DNA from: Diphasiastrum complanatum | Taxonomy: Eukaryota > Streptophyta > Lycopodiopsida > Lycopodiales > Lycopodiaceae | Assembly: GCA_029204225.1 (NCBI GenBank) | Contig: CM055092.1 | Span: 44,948,087 to 45,012,086 of the forward strand | DNA: 64,000 nucleotides | Reading direction: 5' to 3' | Shown here: positions 9,838 to 20,426 of the stretch, one piece after another | Layout: each line of letters opens with the position of its first letter | How positions within the stretch are numbered: position 1 is the stretch's first letter | Translations under genes and position numbers: made by a program | The notes under the pieces: model-generated | What the model was told of the DNA's origin: nothing | Databases searched by the model: none | What the model saw: the letters and a program-made list of their open reading frames with translations, nothing else

Positions 9838-10500
9838 TCTCACCTGATAAAATCTTGCAAGATTCAGCACTATATAATGTAGCTCCAACTCATATATACT
9901 CTCACCTGATCAAATCTTGCAAGATTCAGCACTATATATTGTGGCTTCAAAAACTAAGATGAAAAATATGCTTGGATCTAGATGAAAGCCTAGCAAGTGA
10001 AGCCGCAAAGCATCAAATCAAAATTGATAGATGTGGGTCAAGTCATTGAGATAGAATGACTGTGGATCTTTTTTGGATTCTTTTGATTTCATTTAGAATC
10101 ATGTTCTGATCTTTTCAACCGTTGTCGTTGACTCATCCGTCATGCTAAGTGCATTATTAACGGTTTTTTGTAGTGACCACACCCACCATGGTTGGATCGT
10201 CACATGGCAACAATAAACACATTTTTGCAATTTACTAGCGAGAAAACTGATTCTTATAGAATAAAATGACCGATACAGTGACGAGAAAATTGATTTGTGC
10301 TTGATTAAACAGTAATGCTCCAACCCATATATACTCTCACCTGATCACATATTGCAAGATTCAGCACTATATACTGTGGCTTCAAAAACTAGGATGAAAA
10401 CTTTGCATGGATCTGAACGCAAGCCTAGCAAGCAAAGCCGCAAAGCATCAAATCAAAATTGATAAAGGTGGGTCAATCATAATGGGCATAATCATTGAAT
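9838..10500. repeat. Degenerate direct duplication, ~436-bp period
   Basis: The block starting CTCCAACYCATATATACTCT at 9882 recurs at 10318 and stays similar for about 170 bases (shared words CAAGATTCAGCACTATATA, AGCCGCAAAGCATCAAATC). A partial third copy of its first part lies at 9838-9881. No coding content. CGGTTTTTTGTAGTG near 10160-10176 looks like a CACTA end but has no partner. Confidence 0.7.
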
Positions 10501-10592
10501 GAGATGGTAAAAAATTATAGAAAATCATCTGAATATACACTATGTGTTGCCTAGCGATGTTTTGCTTCTTTCGTCACTGTTGGTGGCATTCG

Positions 10593-10630
10593 AAAATCAT
10601 TGCAAAGGCATGGAAGATCAAAGATCAAAA
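10593..10630 (+). pseudogene. Gag piece of copia C1, left of the B insertion
   Basis: The frame KAWKIKDQK ends at the B insertion site and continues without a shift at 17057 as GLSSYH or, in the gag frame, ALAAITLNLADSQ, once one copy of the 5-bp duplication CAAAA is removed. This is the typical copia Gag N-terminal region. It shows that B landed in an older gag gene. The region further left is not recognisable as C1. Confidence 0.7.
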
Positions 10631-11285
10631 TGTGAAAAATACAGATCCTAAGTGGATCTAAACTCCAAGATCATTGGCTTGAATGCTTGCACTCCAAACT
10701 ACATAAGCTAGGAATTGGCAACACATTCTATGCTACCTAGAATGCAAAGAACTTGATCAAAAAGCATTTATCACAAATGGAAACTTCCATAAACATCAAG
10801 TGCGGCCCAAAATAGCATTATACAGTCCATAATACATCAGCCTATCACTTTTGGAAAGCACCTAAGATCATACACAATAGCTTGAAGACAATACACACAA
10901 CAATGCTCTCAATGGAGGAAGAAACAATGACAATGATCTATTGATCTCAATGAAGCATACAAAAGGTTTCTCCAACCTGTTCTCCACGACTTCCCTACTA
11001 TTTATGGATGAGGAAGATGACTCTCTCTCCTCTCTCTAGAAGGTACTTGACCCTAGATATTCCCTATATAGGAAAAATAGCTAAAAATGGCTTATATGAC
11101 CAAAATACATCAAAATGGTCTCATTTTGAAGGGTATGAAGTTTGACACTTCATCATACTGAAAAAATACAGTAAATAAAAACATTGTGGCCTGGTTCACA
11201 CGTGTGAAACTCCAGAACCAAAACTATTTACAATTTTAGCCAATTTAGGCCTCAAACTAGCTAGGAAATGTTGACAATTTTCACA
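10631..11285 (-). repeat. 3' LTR of copia B
   Basis: Begins TGTGAAAAATACAG and ends CAATTTTCACA in plus orientation; on the minus strand it starts TGTGAAAATTG right after the polypurine tract. A TATA-like box (CCTATATAGG on either strand, 11063-11072) lies in U3 reading on the minus strand, and a GA-rich run (plus TCTCTCTCCTCTCTCTAG, ~11021-11040) just downstream. A TTCACACGTGTGAA palindrome is at ~11199-11212. Confidence 0.95.
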
Positions 11286-14200
11286 CTCCCTCTTCAACAT
11301 TGGATGCTAGTTTCAACATAGTCTTTGAGCACATTCCAAGATTAGATCTATGCATTAAATATAGGTCCTTTCCCAATGGTTTGGTGAAGATATCAGCCAC
11401 ACACTCCTTTGAAGAGACATGTTGAAGCTCCACCTCTTTGGCAATGACTTGATCTCTCACAAAATGGTGAGCAATCTCAATGTGCTTGCTCCTTGCATGA
11501 AAAACAGGATTGCTTGCCAAGCTTTGGGATGAAAGGTTATCACAAAGTATGATTGGAGTCTTCTCTGGTTCCAGCAAGTGAAGATCCAATAACATCCTCT
11601 TGATCCAAAGAATCTCCTTGGTGCATGTTGTTAATGCCTTGTACTCGGCTTCGGTGGAAGATAGAGAGATAGTTGGTTGCTTCTTTGATAGCCATGAGAC
11701 CACTCCATCTCCAAGATAGATTGCAAAGGCACTTGTTGACTTCCTATCCATTTGATCACCTGCAAAATCTGAATCTGAAAATCCACAAAGGTTAGGTGTA
11801 GTACCTCCATACAAGATGCCAAAATCTCTAGATCCCGAGATGTATCTAAGTACTCTCTTTCCTAGCTTCCAATGAGCCTCACTAGGATCTTGCATAAATT
11901 GACTTAGTTTACCAACCACAAAGCTTAGATCAGGTCTTGTGATGGTTAACCATATAAGAGATCCTATTAGCTTTCTATAGAGAGTAATGTCCTTGAAGGA
12001 TCTTTCATTACTTCTTGTAGTTAGCTTTACATTTGATTCCATAGGAGTAGAAACAACTTTACAATCTTCCATATGAAACCTTTTTAGAATAGAGTTAACA
12101 TACTTTTCTTGACATATGAATGTAGATTTAGAAGTTCTAATAATCTCTATTCCTAAGATATAATGAAGTTTACCAAGATCTTGAATTTCAAACTCTCTTT
12201 TGAGTGCCATCTTGATTTCATCTATATCTAGATTGTTACCACCACTTAAGATAATGTCATCAACATAGATCAAAAGTAAAGTGATATCATTTTCATTCAA
12301 TCTAAAGTAGAGAGAATGATCATACTCACTCATAACAAAGTTTTGAGAAAGTAAGAAGGAATTGAGCTTAGCATACCAACTCCTTGGTGCTTGCTTTAGC
12401 CCATACAAACTCTTTTGGAGATAGCACACATGATTAGGCTCATCATGTGAAACATAGACCTCGGGTTGCTCCATGTAAATATCTTCTTCAAGATCACCAT
12501 TCAAGAAGGCATTAGTAACATCCATTTGCCACATATCCCAATCATAAAGAGTTGCAAGAGAGATTAGGATTCGAATAGTTACCATCTTTGCCACGGGTGC
12601 AAAGGTCTCATCATAGTCAATACCATATTCTTGAGCATACCCCTTTGCCACCAACCTTGCCTTGTACTTGTTGATTGATCCATCTTGATTTGTCTTGATC
12701 TTGAAGATCCACTTACAACCAATTGCCTTCTTGTCCTTTGGAAGCTTTACCAACCTCCATGTGTTGCTTTTGATGAGTGCTTGATGCTCATGATCCATGG
12801 CTTGGATCCATTCCTTCTTTTGAATTGCTTCACAAGTTGGTTCATCAAAAGAGGTAAGAAAAGCAAAGTTAGAGTTGTCCACCACTTGCTTTCCTTTTTC
12901 ATCATAGGTTAGCCTTGATGGCTTAGCCCTTTGCCTTTGAGTCTTCCTTGAAGTTTGCTTTGGAGTGGCATCTCCATCTTCATCCAAGACATCTTGCACA
13001 TCATGATGATTAGTAGGCACATCAACATCAACATCAACAACATTGGAAACATTCTCTTCATGAAAGATGACATCCCTACTTATGACAACTTTCTTTGTAG
13101 AAGGAATGTACACTTTGTAAGCCTTGCTTACTTCACTATAGCCAACAAACACACCCTTCTTTGATGAAGGATCTTCTTTAGTTCTATCATCAAGTGTGAT
13201 ATTGACAAAACATGTACATCCAAAGATCCTACAATGCTTGACACTCGGCCTTCTACCATAAAGAACCTCATGAGGAGTTTTACCATCCAAGGAAGCACTT
13301 GTCCATCTATTACATAGATAGTTAGCACATGCTAAAGCTTCCCCCCAAAAAGACTTAGCAAGATTAGCATGTAGTCTCATTGCCTTGGCACATTCACAAA
13401 GGGTTCTATTCTTCCTCTCGGCCACTCCATTCTGTTGTGGAGTCCTAGGACTAGACATCTCCCTCTTAATCCCATGTGCTATACAAAAGTCTTTGAACCT
13501 ATTTGAGGTGTATTCCCCTCCATTATCAGATCTTAAGCATTTGATCTTTGTATTGAATTGGTTTTCCATTTCATTCTTGAACTTGACAAATGCAGCAAAC
13601 ACTTCATCCTTACTTTTAAGAAGATAGATCCAAGTATACCTACTAAAGTCATCAATGAAAGTTGCATACATCTTTGCCCCACCATTGCTAGTTGTACTAG
13701 AAGAATGAATATCAGAATGCACAAGTTGAAAAGCTTCTTTAGATCTAGAAGTAGATCTAGAATAAGCAAGTCTATGAGATTTGGACAAGGCACAATGTTC
13801 ACAAACACTATTGTTTGCAACAAGACTTTTAGGGAGACCAAGAACAAGCTCTTTCTTTGCCATTACCTCCAAAGATTTGAAGTTGGGATGGCCCAACCTC
13901 TTGTGCCAAACTTCTTGGTTTGTCAATTGCTCCCTAGCCATACATCCTTCATGATTAGAGATCACACATGCATCAAGCTTGAAAAGTTTACCATGCCTCC
14001 TACCTTGAGCAATCAAGGATCCACATTTACTTATCAAACATGCATCTCCAATGAACTCCACATCAAGTCCTTTGTCAATCATTTGACTTACACTAAGCAA
14101 ATTCTTAGTGATTGAAGGAATGTACAAAACATTTTCAAGATTTGCTTTCCTATTTGTTGAAAGGGAAATAGGAATAGTGCCTATGCCTTTGATGTCACAT

Positions 14201-15228
14201 TGACCATCATTTGCAGTGTAGATGATGTTACCTTCTCCCTCATAAGACAATAAGGATGTAAAGTATTCCTTATGTCTTGTCATGTGAGATGAGGCTCCAC
14301 TATCAATCCACCAAGGATCATTATCATCTATGTTGGCTAACAAACTTGAAGTCATAACAAGTGATTCACATGTGTTATGTTCTTCCTCATCTATTGTAAG
14401 ATTTCCTTGCCTCTCTCCTTGCTCTCTTTTCTTCTTATAACATTCATTTGCAAAATGACCTTTTATCCCACAATAAAAGCACTTGAACTTTGACTTATTG
14501 TTCTTAGTAGAAGAGGAAGAGGAAGAGTGATCATCATGATCAAAGTTACCACCTTTGGACCATTTCCCTTTGCCTTTACCTTTGCCCTTGAATTTGCCTT
14601 TTGTGAAGAAAGCCTCTTCACCTCCACCTTGCAAGGATGCACCATCAAGCTTTGATTGCAACCTATGTTCTTCAGCCAATAAGATTTCTTGCAAGTCAAC
14701 CACACTTGGCAAGACTCTTTGAATGGCAAAACTTTGCACAAGGTTAGCATGTTCATTTAGCAAACCATTCAACATAACTTGGACTATTTCACCATCTTTT
14801 ATGTTCTCATCAATGCATGCTAAATCATCACTTAGGGACTTAACTCTCAAGATAAATGCATGAGCACTTTCACCCTCTCTTTGCCTACTAGAAAATATTT
14901 GTCTCCTTAGGGTCAATACCCTAGATGTGGACTTTGATTCAAAGAGCTTCTTTAAGGCATTCCATGCCTCACTTGCACTTTGACACTTTCCAACTTCCTT
15001 GAGAAGTTCATTTGTAACATTCATTTTAATGATATGAAGAGCCCTTTTGGCCTTCTTATCAAACCTTTGTTGCTCTTGAAGTGTGAGAGGTCTCTCTTCA
15101 ATTTCTGCAACTATGTCCATGAGTTCATTCAACTCAAGTAAGGACTCCATCCTCACTTTCCAAGTAGAGTAGTTTGATGAACTCAACCTTTCACTAGACT
15201 CTAGCATGATCCCACCATTGGAAGCCAT
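11281..15228 (-). CDS. Copia B gag-pol polyprotein (intact)
   Basis: 1315 codons without a break, the usual size for copia. Order: UBN2-type Gag (about 1-240), CCHC zinc knuckle (C250, C253, H258, C263), aspartic protease with DSG at 309-311, pre-integrase HHCC finger (H442, H447, C476, C479), integrase DDE core (D506, D568, E604, with the family's 35-residue spacing), reverse transcriptase with QMDV (D903) and YVDD (988-991), and RNase H (SDSDFAGD near 1151, TEAEY near 1194, ILCDN near 1228, ADIFTKPL near 1278). It makes capsid and enzymes that copy the element RNA to DNA and insert it. The ATG at 15228 opens MASNGGIMLESSERL, matching the start of E gag. Its stop falls in the 3' LTR. Every catalytic residue I checked is present, so it may be functional. 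Confidence 0.96.
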   Translation of the reverse strand: MASNGGIMLESSERLSSSNYSTWKVRMESLLELNELMDIVAEIEERPLTLQEQQRFDKKAKRALHIIKMNVTNELLKEVGKCQSASEAWNALKKLFESKSTSRVLTLRRQIFSSRQREGESAHAFILRVKSLSDDLACIDENIKDGEIVQVMLNGLLNEHANLVQSFAIQRVLPSVVDLQEILLAEEHRLQSKLDGASLQGGGEEAFFTKGKFKGKGKGKGKWSKGGNFDHDDHSSSSSSTKNNKSKFKCFYCGIKGHFANECYKKKREQGERQGNLTIDEEEHNTCESLVMTSSLLANIDDNDPWWIDSGASSHMTRHKEYFTSLLSYEGEGNIIYTANDGQCDIKGIGTIPISLSTNRKANLENVLYIPSITKNLLSVSQMIDKGLDVEFIGDACLISKCGSLIAQGRRHGKLFKLDACVISNHEGCMAREQLTNQEVWHKRLGHPNFKSLEVMAKKELVLGLPKSLVANNSVCEHCALSKSHRLAYSRSTSRSKEAFQLVHSDIHSSSTTSNGGAKMYATFIDDFSRYTWIYLLKSKDEVFAAFVKFKNEMENQFNTKIKCLRSDNGGEYTSNRFKDFCIAHGIKREMSSPRTPQQNGVAERKNRTLCECAKAMRLHANLAKSFWGEALACANYLCNRWTSASLDGKTPHEVLYGRRPSVKHCRIFGCTCFVNITLDDRTKEDPSSKKGVFVGYSEVSKAYKVYIPSTKKVVISRDVIFHEENVSNVVDVDVDVPTNHHDVQDVLDEDGDATPKQTSRKTQRQRAKPSRLTYDEKGKQVVDNSNFAFLTSFDEPTCEAIQKKEWIQAMDHEHQALIKSNTWRLVKLPKDKKAIGCKWIFKIKTNQDGSINKYKARLVAKGYAQEYGIDYDETFAPVAKMVTIRILISLATLYDWDMWQMDVTNAFLNGDLEEDIYMEQPEVYVSHDEPNHVCYLQKSLYGLKQAPRSWYAKLNSFLLSQNFVMSEYDHSLYFRLNENDITLLLIYVDDIILSGGNNLDIDEIKMALKREFEIQDLGKLHYILGIEIIRTSKSTFICQEKYVNSILKRFHMEDCKVVSTPMESNVKLTTRSNERSFKDITLYRKLIGSLIWLTITRPDLSFVVGKLSQFMQDPSEAHWKLGKRVLRYISGSRDFGILYGGTTPNLCGFSDSDFAGDQMDRKSTSAFAIYLGDGVVSWLSKKQPTISLSSTEAEYKALTTCTKEILWIKRMLLDLHLLEPEKTPIILCDNLSSQSLASNPVFHARSKHIEIAHHFVRDQVIAKEVELQHVSSKECVADIFTKPLGKDLYLMHRSNLGMCSKTMLKLASNVEEGV
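11286..11295 (-). other. Polypurine tract of copia B
   Basis: On the minus strand GAAGAGGGAG precedes the LTR. It also encodes the last sense codons (EEG V) of the polyprotein, whose stop codon lies within the LTR. Confidence 0.85.
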
Positions 15229-15435
15229 GATTCTAATGTTTCTTCAACTTTTAGGTTCTGTCCTAAAGCACTTAGCACTCACTTTTCTCTCAACAAATGA
15301 TAGATAAAGAGATCTATGAAGATTTAGGACCCTAAAACACTTCTATCTTGAACCTAGATGGTTTCCAAGCATAGAAAGGAAGATTGAAACACATGCAACA
15401 CTTTGCACACACTAAGAATGGATTACAAAATCAAA

Positions 15436-15935
15436 CCAACCTGAACACACTCTTGCTTAAGCTCTCAAACTTTCCAGCAAGTGACCAAATCAAGTTATGG
15501 TGTGAAGAGTTACTTGCATTCTTAGAAAATACCCAAAACTAGGATGCCAAGATTACCTAGTAATGAACAAACTTGATCAACATATGATCAACACACTAAG
15601 ATATTGATTCAACCTGTAAAACCACATGTAAACCACACTTCTAAAAGTTTATAAACTCCAGCAAGTGATAAATACAAGATTTAGAGGTGAATGAATGAGC
15701 ACACTTAGTGAATCACAAGACTAGCTTCACTATCTTGTCAAATCTTGGTGTTTAGATGTAGATCTAAGATCACTTCACATGAGAATGTTCCTCAACCTGT
15801 TAAGAACCTGAAAACACACTTGCATAATGGTTAACACCTTCCAGCAAATGCTCCAATCAAATTACATAAGGAGAGTTACTTACATGCTCAACAAAGTACA
15901 CCAAAAATTATGCCAAAATTGATGACAATCTTTAC
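15436..15935 (-). repeat. Degenerate repeats in the untranslated leader of copia B
   Basis: In the 1.2-kb leader a block recurs three times about 175-190 bases apart (from ~15437, ~15610 and ~15805). Shared words in plus orientation are CAACCTG, CACACTTG, TCCAGCAARTG and GAGAGTTACTTRCATKC. The frame on the plus strand at 15965-16237 in the same leader also has short repeats (CATCCACTTAAGGAGA), but is antisense to the element. Confidence 0.5.
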
Positions 15936-16388
15936 AATATGCTCTTCACAATGGAGCTTACAATATGTTCACCCAAAAAAAGGGGATCTTTCATCCAAAT
16001 GGGAGCTTTGCTCAGCCTTTAGGAGAATTACAACTCACTCAAAAGAGCATTTGTCATCCACTTAAGGAGAAGTTTCATCCACTTAAGGAGAGTGTTCATC
16101 CAAGAATGGAGATTGTCAACAATAGGATTGAAAAGAACATTGTTAGTATTGAATATGCACAAGCCTCACAATCACAAATGATTAGGTGTTATGATCTGAT
16201 CCAAAATAGTTTCTTTTCAGCCTCTGATCTTCAATAGACCTGAAATATGCTTTTGATCCACAAGTTCAACTCACAAAACAAAGGTTAGTAAGATTTGATC
16301 AACAAAGCAATGCAAAATCATGCTAGAACTTGATCAAACATCCAAATATCACCAAAAATGGAATACTTACTGTAAATAGAAGCCAACC

Positions 16389-16401
16389 AGCTCTGATACC
16401 A
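16389..16401 (-). other. Primer binding site of copia B
   Basis: On the minus strand TGGTATCAGAGCT starts right after the 5' LTR end. This is the initiator tRNA-Met site used to prime minus-strand DNA. Confidence 0.93.
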
Positions 16402-17056
16402 TGTGAAAAATACAGATCCTAAGTGGATCTAAACTCCAAGATCATTGGCTTGAATGCTTGCACTCCAAACTACATAAGCTAGGAATTGGCAACACATTCT
16501 ATGCTACCTAGAATGCAAAGAACTTGATCAAAAAGCATTTATCACAAATGGAAACTTCCATAAACATCAAGTGCGGCCCAAAATAGCATTATACAGTCCA
16601 TAATACATCAGCCTATCACTTTTGGAAAGCACCTAAGATCATACACAATAGCTTGAAGACAATACACACAACAATGCTCTCAATGGAGGAAGAAACAATG
16701 ACAATGATCTATTGATCTCAATGAAGCATACAAAAGGTTTCTCCAACCTGTTCTCCACGACTTCCCTACTATTTATGGATGAGGAAGATGACTCTCTCTC
16801 CTCTCTCTAGAAGGTACTTGACCCTAGATATTCCCTATATAGGAAAAATAGCTAAAAATGGCTTATATGACCAAAATACATCAAAATGGTCTCATTTTGA
16901 AGGGTATGAAGTTTGACACTTCATCATACTGAAAAAATACAGTAAATAAAAACATTGTGGCCTGGTTCACACGTGTGAAACTCCAGAACCAAAACTATTT
17001 ACAATTTTAGCCAATTTAGGCCTCAAACTAGCTAGGAAATGTTGACAATTTTCACA
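16402..17056 (-). repeat. 5' LTR of copia B
   Basis: Same 655 bases as the copy at 10631-11285 by eye. It carries the promoter for the element (TATA-like box at 16834-16843). Followed on the right by the second CAAAA target copy and old C1 gag. Confidence 0.95.
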
Positions 17057-18010
17057 CAAAAGGCCTTAGCAGCTATCACACTCAATCTGGCTGACTCCCA
17101 AATATCCCATGTTACCACATGCGAAACCTCTAAGAATGCATTAGATTTGTTATCAAATCTCTATGAGACTCATGATGTAACCACTAGATTACATCTTAGA
17201 AGAAAGTTCTTTACTCTTAGCATGTTTGATTCTATTGCCATCACTTCTCACATCAACAGCTTCAAATATTTATTGGATCAGTTATCAGTTGTAGGATGTT
17301 CTATTCAAGATGATGATGCCATTATGACCTTGCTTTCTTCTCTTCCAAAGTCGTATGAACACTTTGTGGTGATGATCTCCACACAACCTGACCTCACTCT
17401 TCAAAAGATGATCGATCATCTTCTTCAAGAAGAAATGTAGAGAAAGACTAGTAGCCTGTCCATCAAAGACAAATCCATGGCTCTATACACCAAGAAGAAA
17501 GACTATTCCAAGGGCAAGAATCAAGTGCAGCAGCAACAATAGAAGCCTCACACTCAAGGTGAGCATGGTGGATCGCGCAAGAATCTTTTCTGTAGATATT
17601 GCAAGAGAGCCAATACGATATCAAGGAGTGTCGTATCCGGATCTACAACAAGGCAAAGAAGCAACAATAGCAGCAGCAGCCAGACTCCTCCTACGCGGTG
17701 GAATTCAAGGAGCAAGACACACACTTGTTAATGGGTTACAACAACAGTAGCGAAGACTGTGATAGTTGGTACCTAGACAGCGGTGCTACCCAACACATGA
17801 CCTCTCGCAAGGAATGGTTTATCGAGTATGCATCTTACGACAGAGATAAATTTATCTACCTCGGAGATTCAAGTACCATACACATATAAGGCAAAGGAAC
17901 AGTGAAGATCACCTTCAACAACAATCTATCTATTTGTGTTCCTAACGTCCTTCATGTTCCTCAGTTATCAAAGAACCTGTTATCAGTCTCTAAGATACAG
18001 TCTCTAAGAT
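17057..18010 (+). pseudogene. Copia C1 gag and protease region
   Basis: Gag continues from the insertion site (ALAAITLNLADSQ ... HLLQEEM, stop at 17438-17440). A damaged zinc knuckle follows near 17585-17640: FCRYCKRA, then a one-base frameshift, then YDIKECRIRIYNKAKK, with the His replaced. The protease lies at 17760-17890 with SWYLDSGATQHM and a stop after STIHI. A last block (VLHVPQLSKNLLSVSKI) is at ~17950. The order and length match C2 (53.6-54.7 kb). Several stops and shifts make it dead. Confidence 0.85.
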
Positions 18011-18720
18011 ACCTGATGAGGGCTACACTGTTAGTTTCTCATCTGAGCAATGTACAACACTCGAGGAAGATACTACTCTGACTACGTGCACTAGAGTCAA
18101 AAATCTTTACGTACTTCAAGAGATTCAAGGCCATGGCTGAGACACAAACGTCTACAAAAGTGAAGGGACTCCGAATTGATGGTGGCGACGAATACATCTC
18201 TAACGGGATGTCCGACTACATGGCTGAACATGGTATTAGAAGACAACTCACCACTTCCTATTCACCTCAACAGAATGAGATTGCAAAAAGGAAGAATCAA
18301 ACTCTTCTCAACTCAGCCAGATCCATGCTACATCAAGCACTCCTACCTGCGAAGTTCTGGGCAGAAGCTACTACCATGGCTAGTTACGTGTAGAACAAAT
18401 CCAGCACCAAAGCCGTCAACAACAAAACTCCTTATGAAGTTTGGAATGGGCACAAGCCTAGTGTCAGCCATTTAAAAATCTTTGGTTGTATATGTTTTGT
18501 TCACATTCCTAAACAATTTAGGAATAAGCTGGATCATAGGACAAATAAATGTATTTTCATTGGCTATCCTGATGAACATAAAGCCTATAAAGTTTATGAT
18601 TCATCCACCAATGTAGTATTTGCCTCTAGGGATGTAATATTTCAAGAACATACATACTATGATTTCAAACAACCATCGATAAATGATGCTATGTCATTTC
18701 ATCCTATTTTACATAGCATG
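18011..18720 (+). pseudogene. Copia C1 integrase remnant
   Basis: The HHCC finger and first catalytic Asp are deleted. From 18133 it reads KVKGLRIDGGDEYISN, equivalent to the second Asp region, and then PQQNEIAKRKNQTL, where the catalytic Glu of the usual AERKN is Lys. A stop interrupts at 18391-18393. The C-terminal part continues (KTPYEVWNGHKPSVSHLKIF, FASRDVIFQEH). C2 has the same Glu-to-Lys change. Confidence 0.85.
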
Positions 18721-18859
18721 GATTCTTCCAACGTTGATGTTCCTTCTACAGAACCTATAGCTACAGCTATAAAAGCCGAGCAGCTGATAGTACCTATCAT
18801 CAAACTAGACCAAGCTAGCTCGAACAGATCTGGAGAAATTCAAGAAGAAGCATCATCTC

Positions 18860-19880
18860 ATCTTGGTCAACCAAATGTCCACAGATCCTCACAAACTCGA
18901 ACAGTTCCTGAGATGTATGCACCTCAATCATTCTGGACTTAACTCACTTTTGACGAATCAGACCAGGACATTGGTCGACTTTTCCACTTACAAGAGAGTT
19001 ATCGACAACAAGTGGACCTTCAAGAAGAAGATCAACTTTGATGGTTCCATTGCCAAATGGAAAGCACGGCTGGTGGCTAAAAGATTCACTTATGTCCAAG
19101 GAGTGGGTTATCAAAACAATTTCAGTCCTGTCATCAAATTGCAGTCAATCAGGACTCTGATTGACTGCATCTTGACGACATTTCTCAATGACAATGTCGA
19201 AGAGGAGCTGTACACCTTTCAACCATAAGGATTCAAAGTCAAAGGCCAAGAGCACAAAGTGTGCAAGCTGTATAAAGCAATCTACGGTCTGAAATAGGCT
19301 GCAAGGGCATGGTTCGATAGAATCAACTCTTATCTCATTCAATTGGGATTTGCAAACAATTTAGCTGACTATAATGTTTATTCGAAGCATATAGGCACCA
19401 ATTCAATTCGTATAGCTCTTTACATAGATGATGGATTTATTCTGTCTAATGACACTTCTCTTCTGCACACTACTAAGAGTGATCTGTCAAATGAATTTGA
19501 CATGACTGATTTAGGAGCTGTCCATTCTTTGCTAGAAATTCACATTACTAGAAATAGGCTTCAGAAGAAGATCTATCTTAGCCAGTAGGCATATCTAAAA
19601 GGCATTTTAGAAAAATTTCATATGTCTGATTGCAAACCCATTGATACTCCAATGGATCCAAGTATAGTATTGAACAAACCTACTTGTGTTGATTCTGATA
19701 GTGAAGTACTCGACATAGCGAAGTACCCTTATCATTCACTAATAGGATCTTTGATATATGCAATGCTGTGTACTAGACCAGATTTAGTATACATTGTTAG
19801 CACGTTAAGCCAATTCATGTCTAATCCTACGATCTCTCATTGGAAAGCGTTAAAGAGAGTGATGAGATATATTAAGTGAA
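18860..19880 (+). pseudogene. Copia C1 reverse transcriptase remnant
   Basis: Blocks in order: NKWTFKKKINFDGSIAKWKA, RLVAKRFTYVQGVGY, SIRTLID, then a deletion removing the QMDV catalytic Asp, then FLNDNVEEELY, a stop, CKLYKAIYGLK, a stop, and ALYIDDGFILSND (YVDD changed to YIDD). The thumb region runs to MRYIK before a stop at 19877-19879. At least four stops and one active-site deletion. Confidence 0.88.
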
Positions 19881-20426
19881 GTTTAGATCACATCTTATGT
19901 TATGATGGAAATGATATCAACCCACTCATCCTACGAGGCTATTCCAACTCAGATTGGAGAGGAACAGTCTCTACCAGAAAATCTACCTCCGAGTTTTGTT
20001 TCTATCTGGCAGGGGGACCGATTTCATGGAACTCAAGAAAGCAGAAATCAGTTGCACTTTCTTCGACAGAGACAGAGTACATTGCAGCATGCCAAGCTTC
20101 AAAAGAAACCGTATGGACTAGGTTATTACTTCACGACTTCCATCACACTTAGTTCAATGCTAGCACCATTGTGTGTGACAACTTGAGCTGTATTTCACTG
20201 TCATTGAGTCTTAGATTTCATGGCAAATCCAAGCACATAGAAATCCAGTATCATTTCATTCAGGAGAAAGTTTTCTCAGAGTAAGTGGTCCTTCAATACT
20301 GCTCCACAACATAAATGGCCACATACATCTTCACCAAAGCACTTCCCAGGATCAAGCACCAGAAGTTCTTCAACATGCTGAACCTAACGAAGATACCAAC
20401 GCACCAACCATGACCTTAAGGGAGAC
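19881..20426 (+). pseudogene. Copia C1 RNase H remnant and polypurine tract
   Basis: The frame gives YSNSDWRGTVSTRKSTS, SWNSRKQKSVALSSTETEYI and later KSKHIEIQYHFIQEK with stops between. This is the copia RNase H that degrades the RNA template. A polypurine tract (TTAAGGGAGAC) at 20416-20426 precedes the LTR. Confidence 0.85.

Larger units (their letters stand above)
10631..17056 (-). mobile_element. Complete Ty1/copia retrotransposon B
   Basis: All parts are present: two 655-bp LTRs (10631-11285 and 16402-17056) that look identical base for base, a 5-bp target duplication CAAAA on each side (10626-10630, 17057-17061), a tRNA-Met primer site, a polypurine tract and one open gag-pol frame of 1315 codons. 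Identical LTRs mean a recent insertion, because both are copied from one template at integration. It lies inside the gag of copia C1. It is the only element in the window that looks capable of moving by itself. E (21788-26505) is its non-autonomous relative. Confidence 0.97.

Noticed and set aside
10160-10176. CGGTTTTTTGTAGTG as a CACTA transposon end
   Set aside because: No partner end, no matching 3-bp target copy and no sub-terminal repeats nearby.
13558-14115. 185-codon plus-strand frame
   Set aside because: It lies antisense to the intact B polyprotein and has no family features; it is a shadow of the conserved coding strand.
15965-16237. 90-codon plus-strand frame in the B leader
   Set aside because: Antisense to the element and built of short repeats (HPLKE); treated as leader repeat, not a gene.
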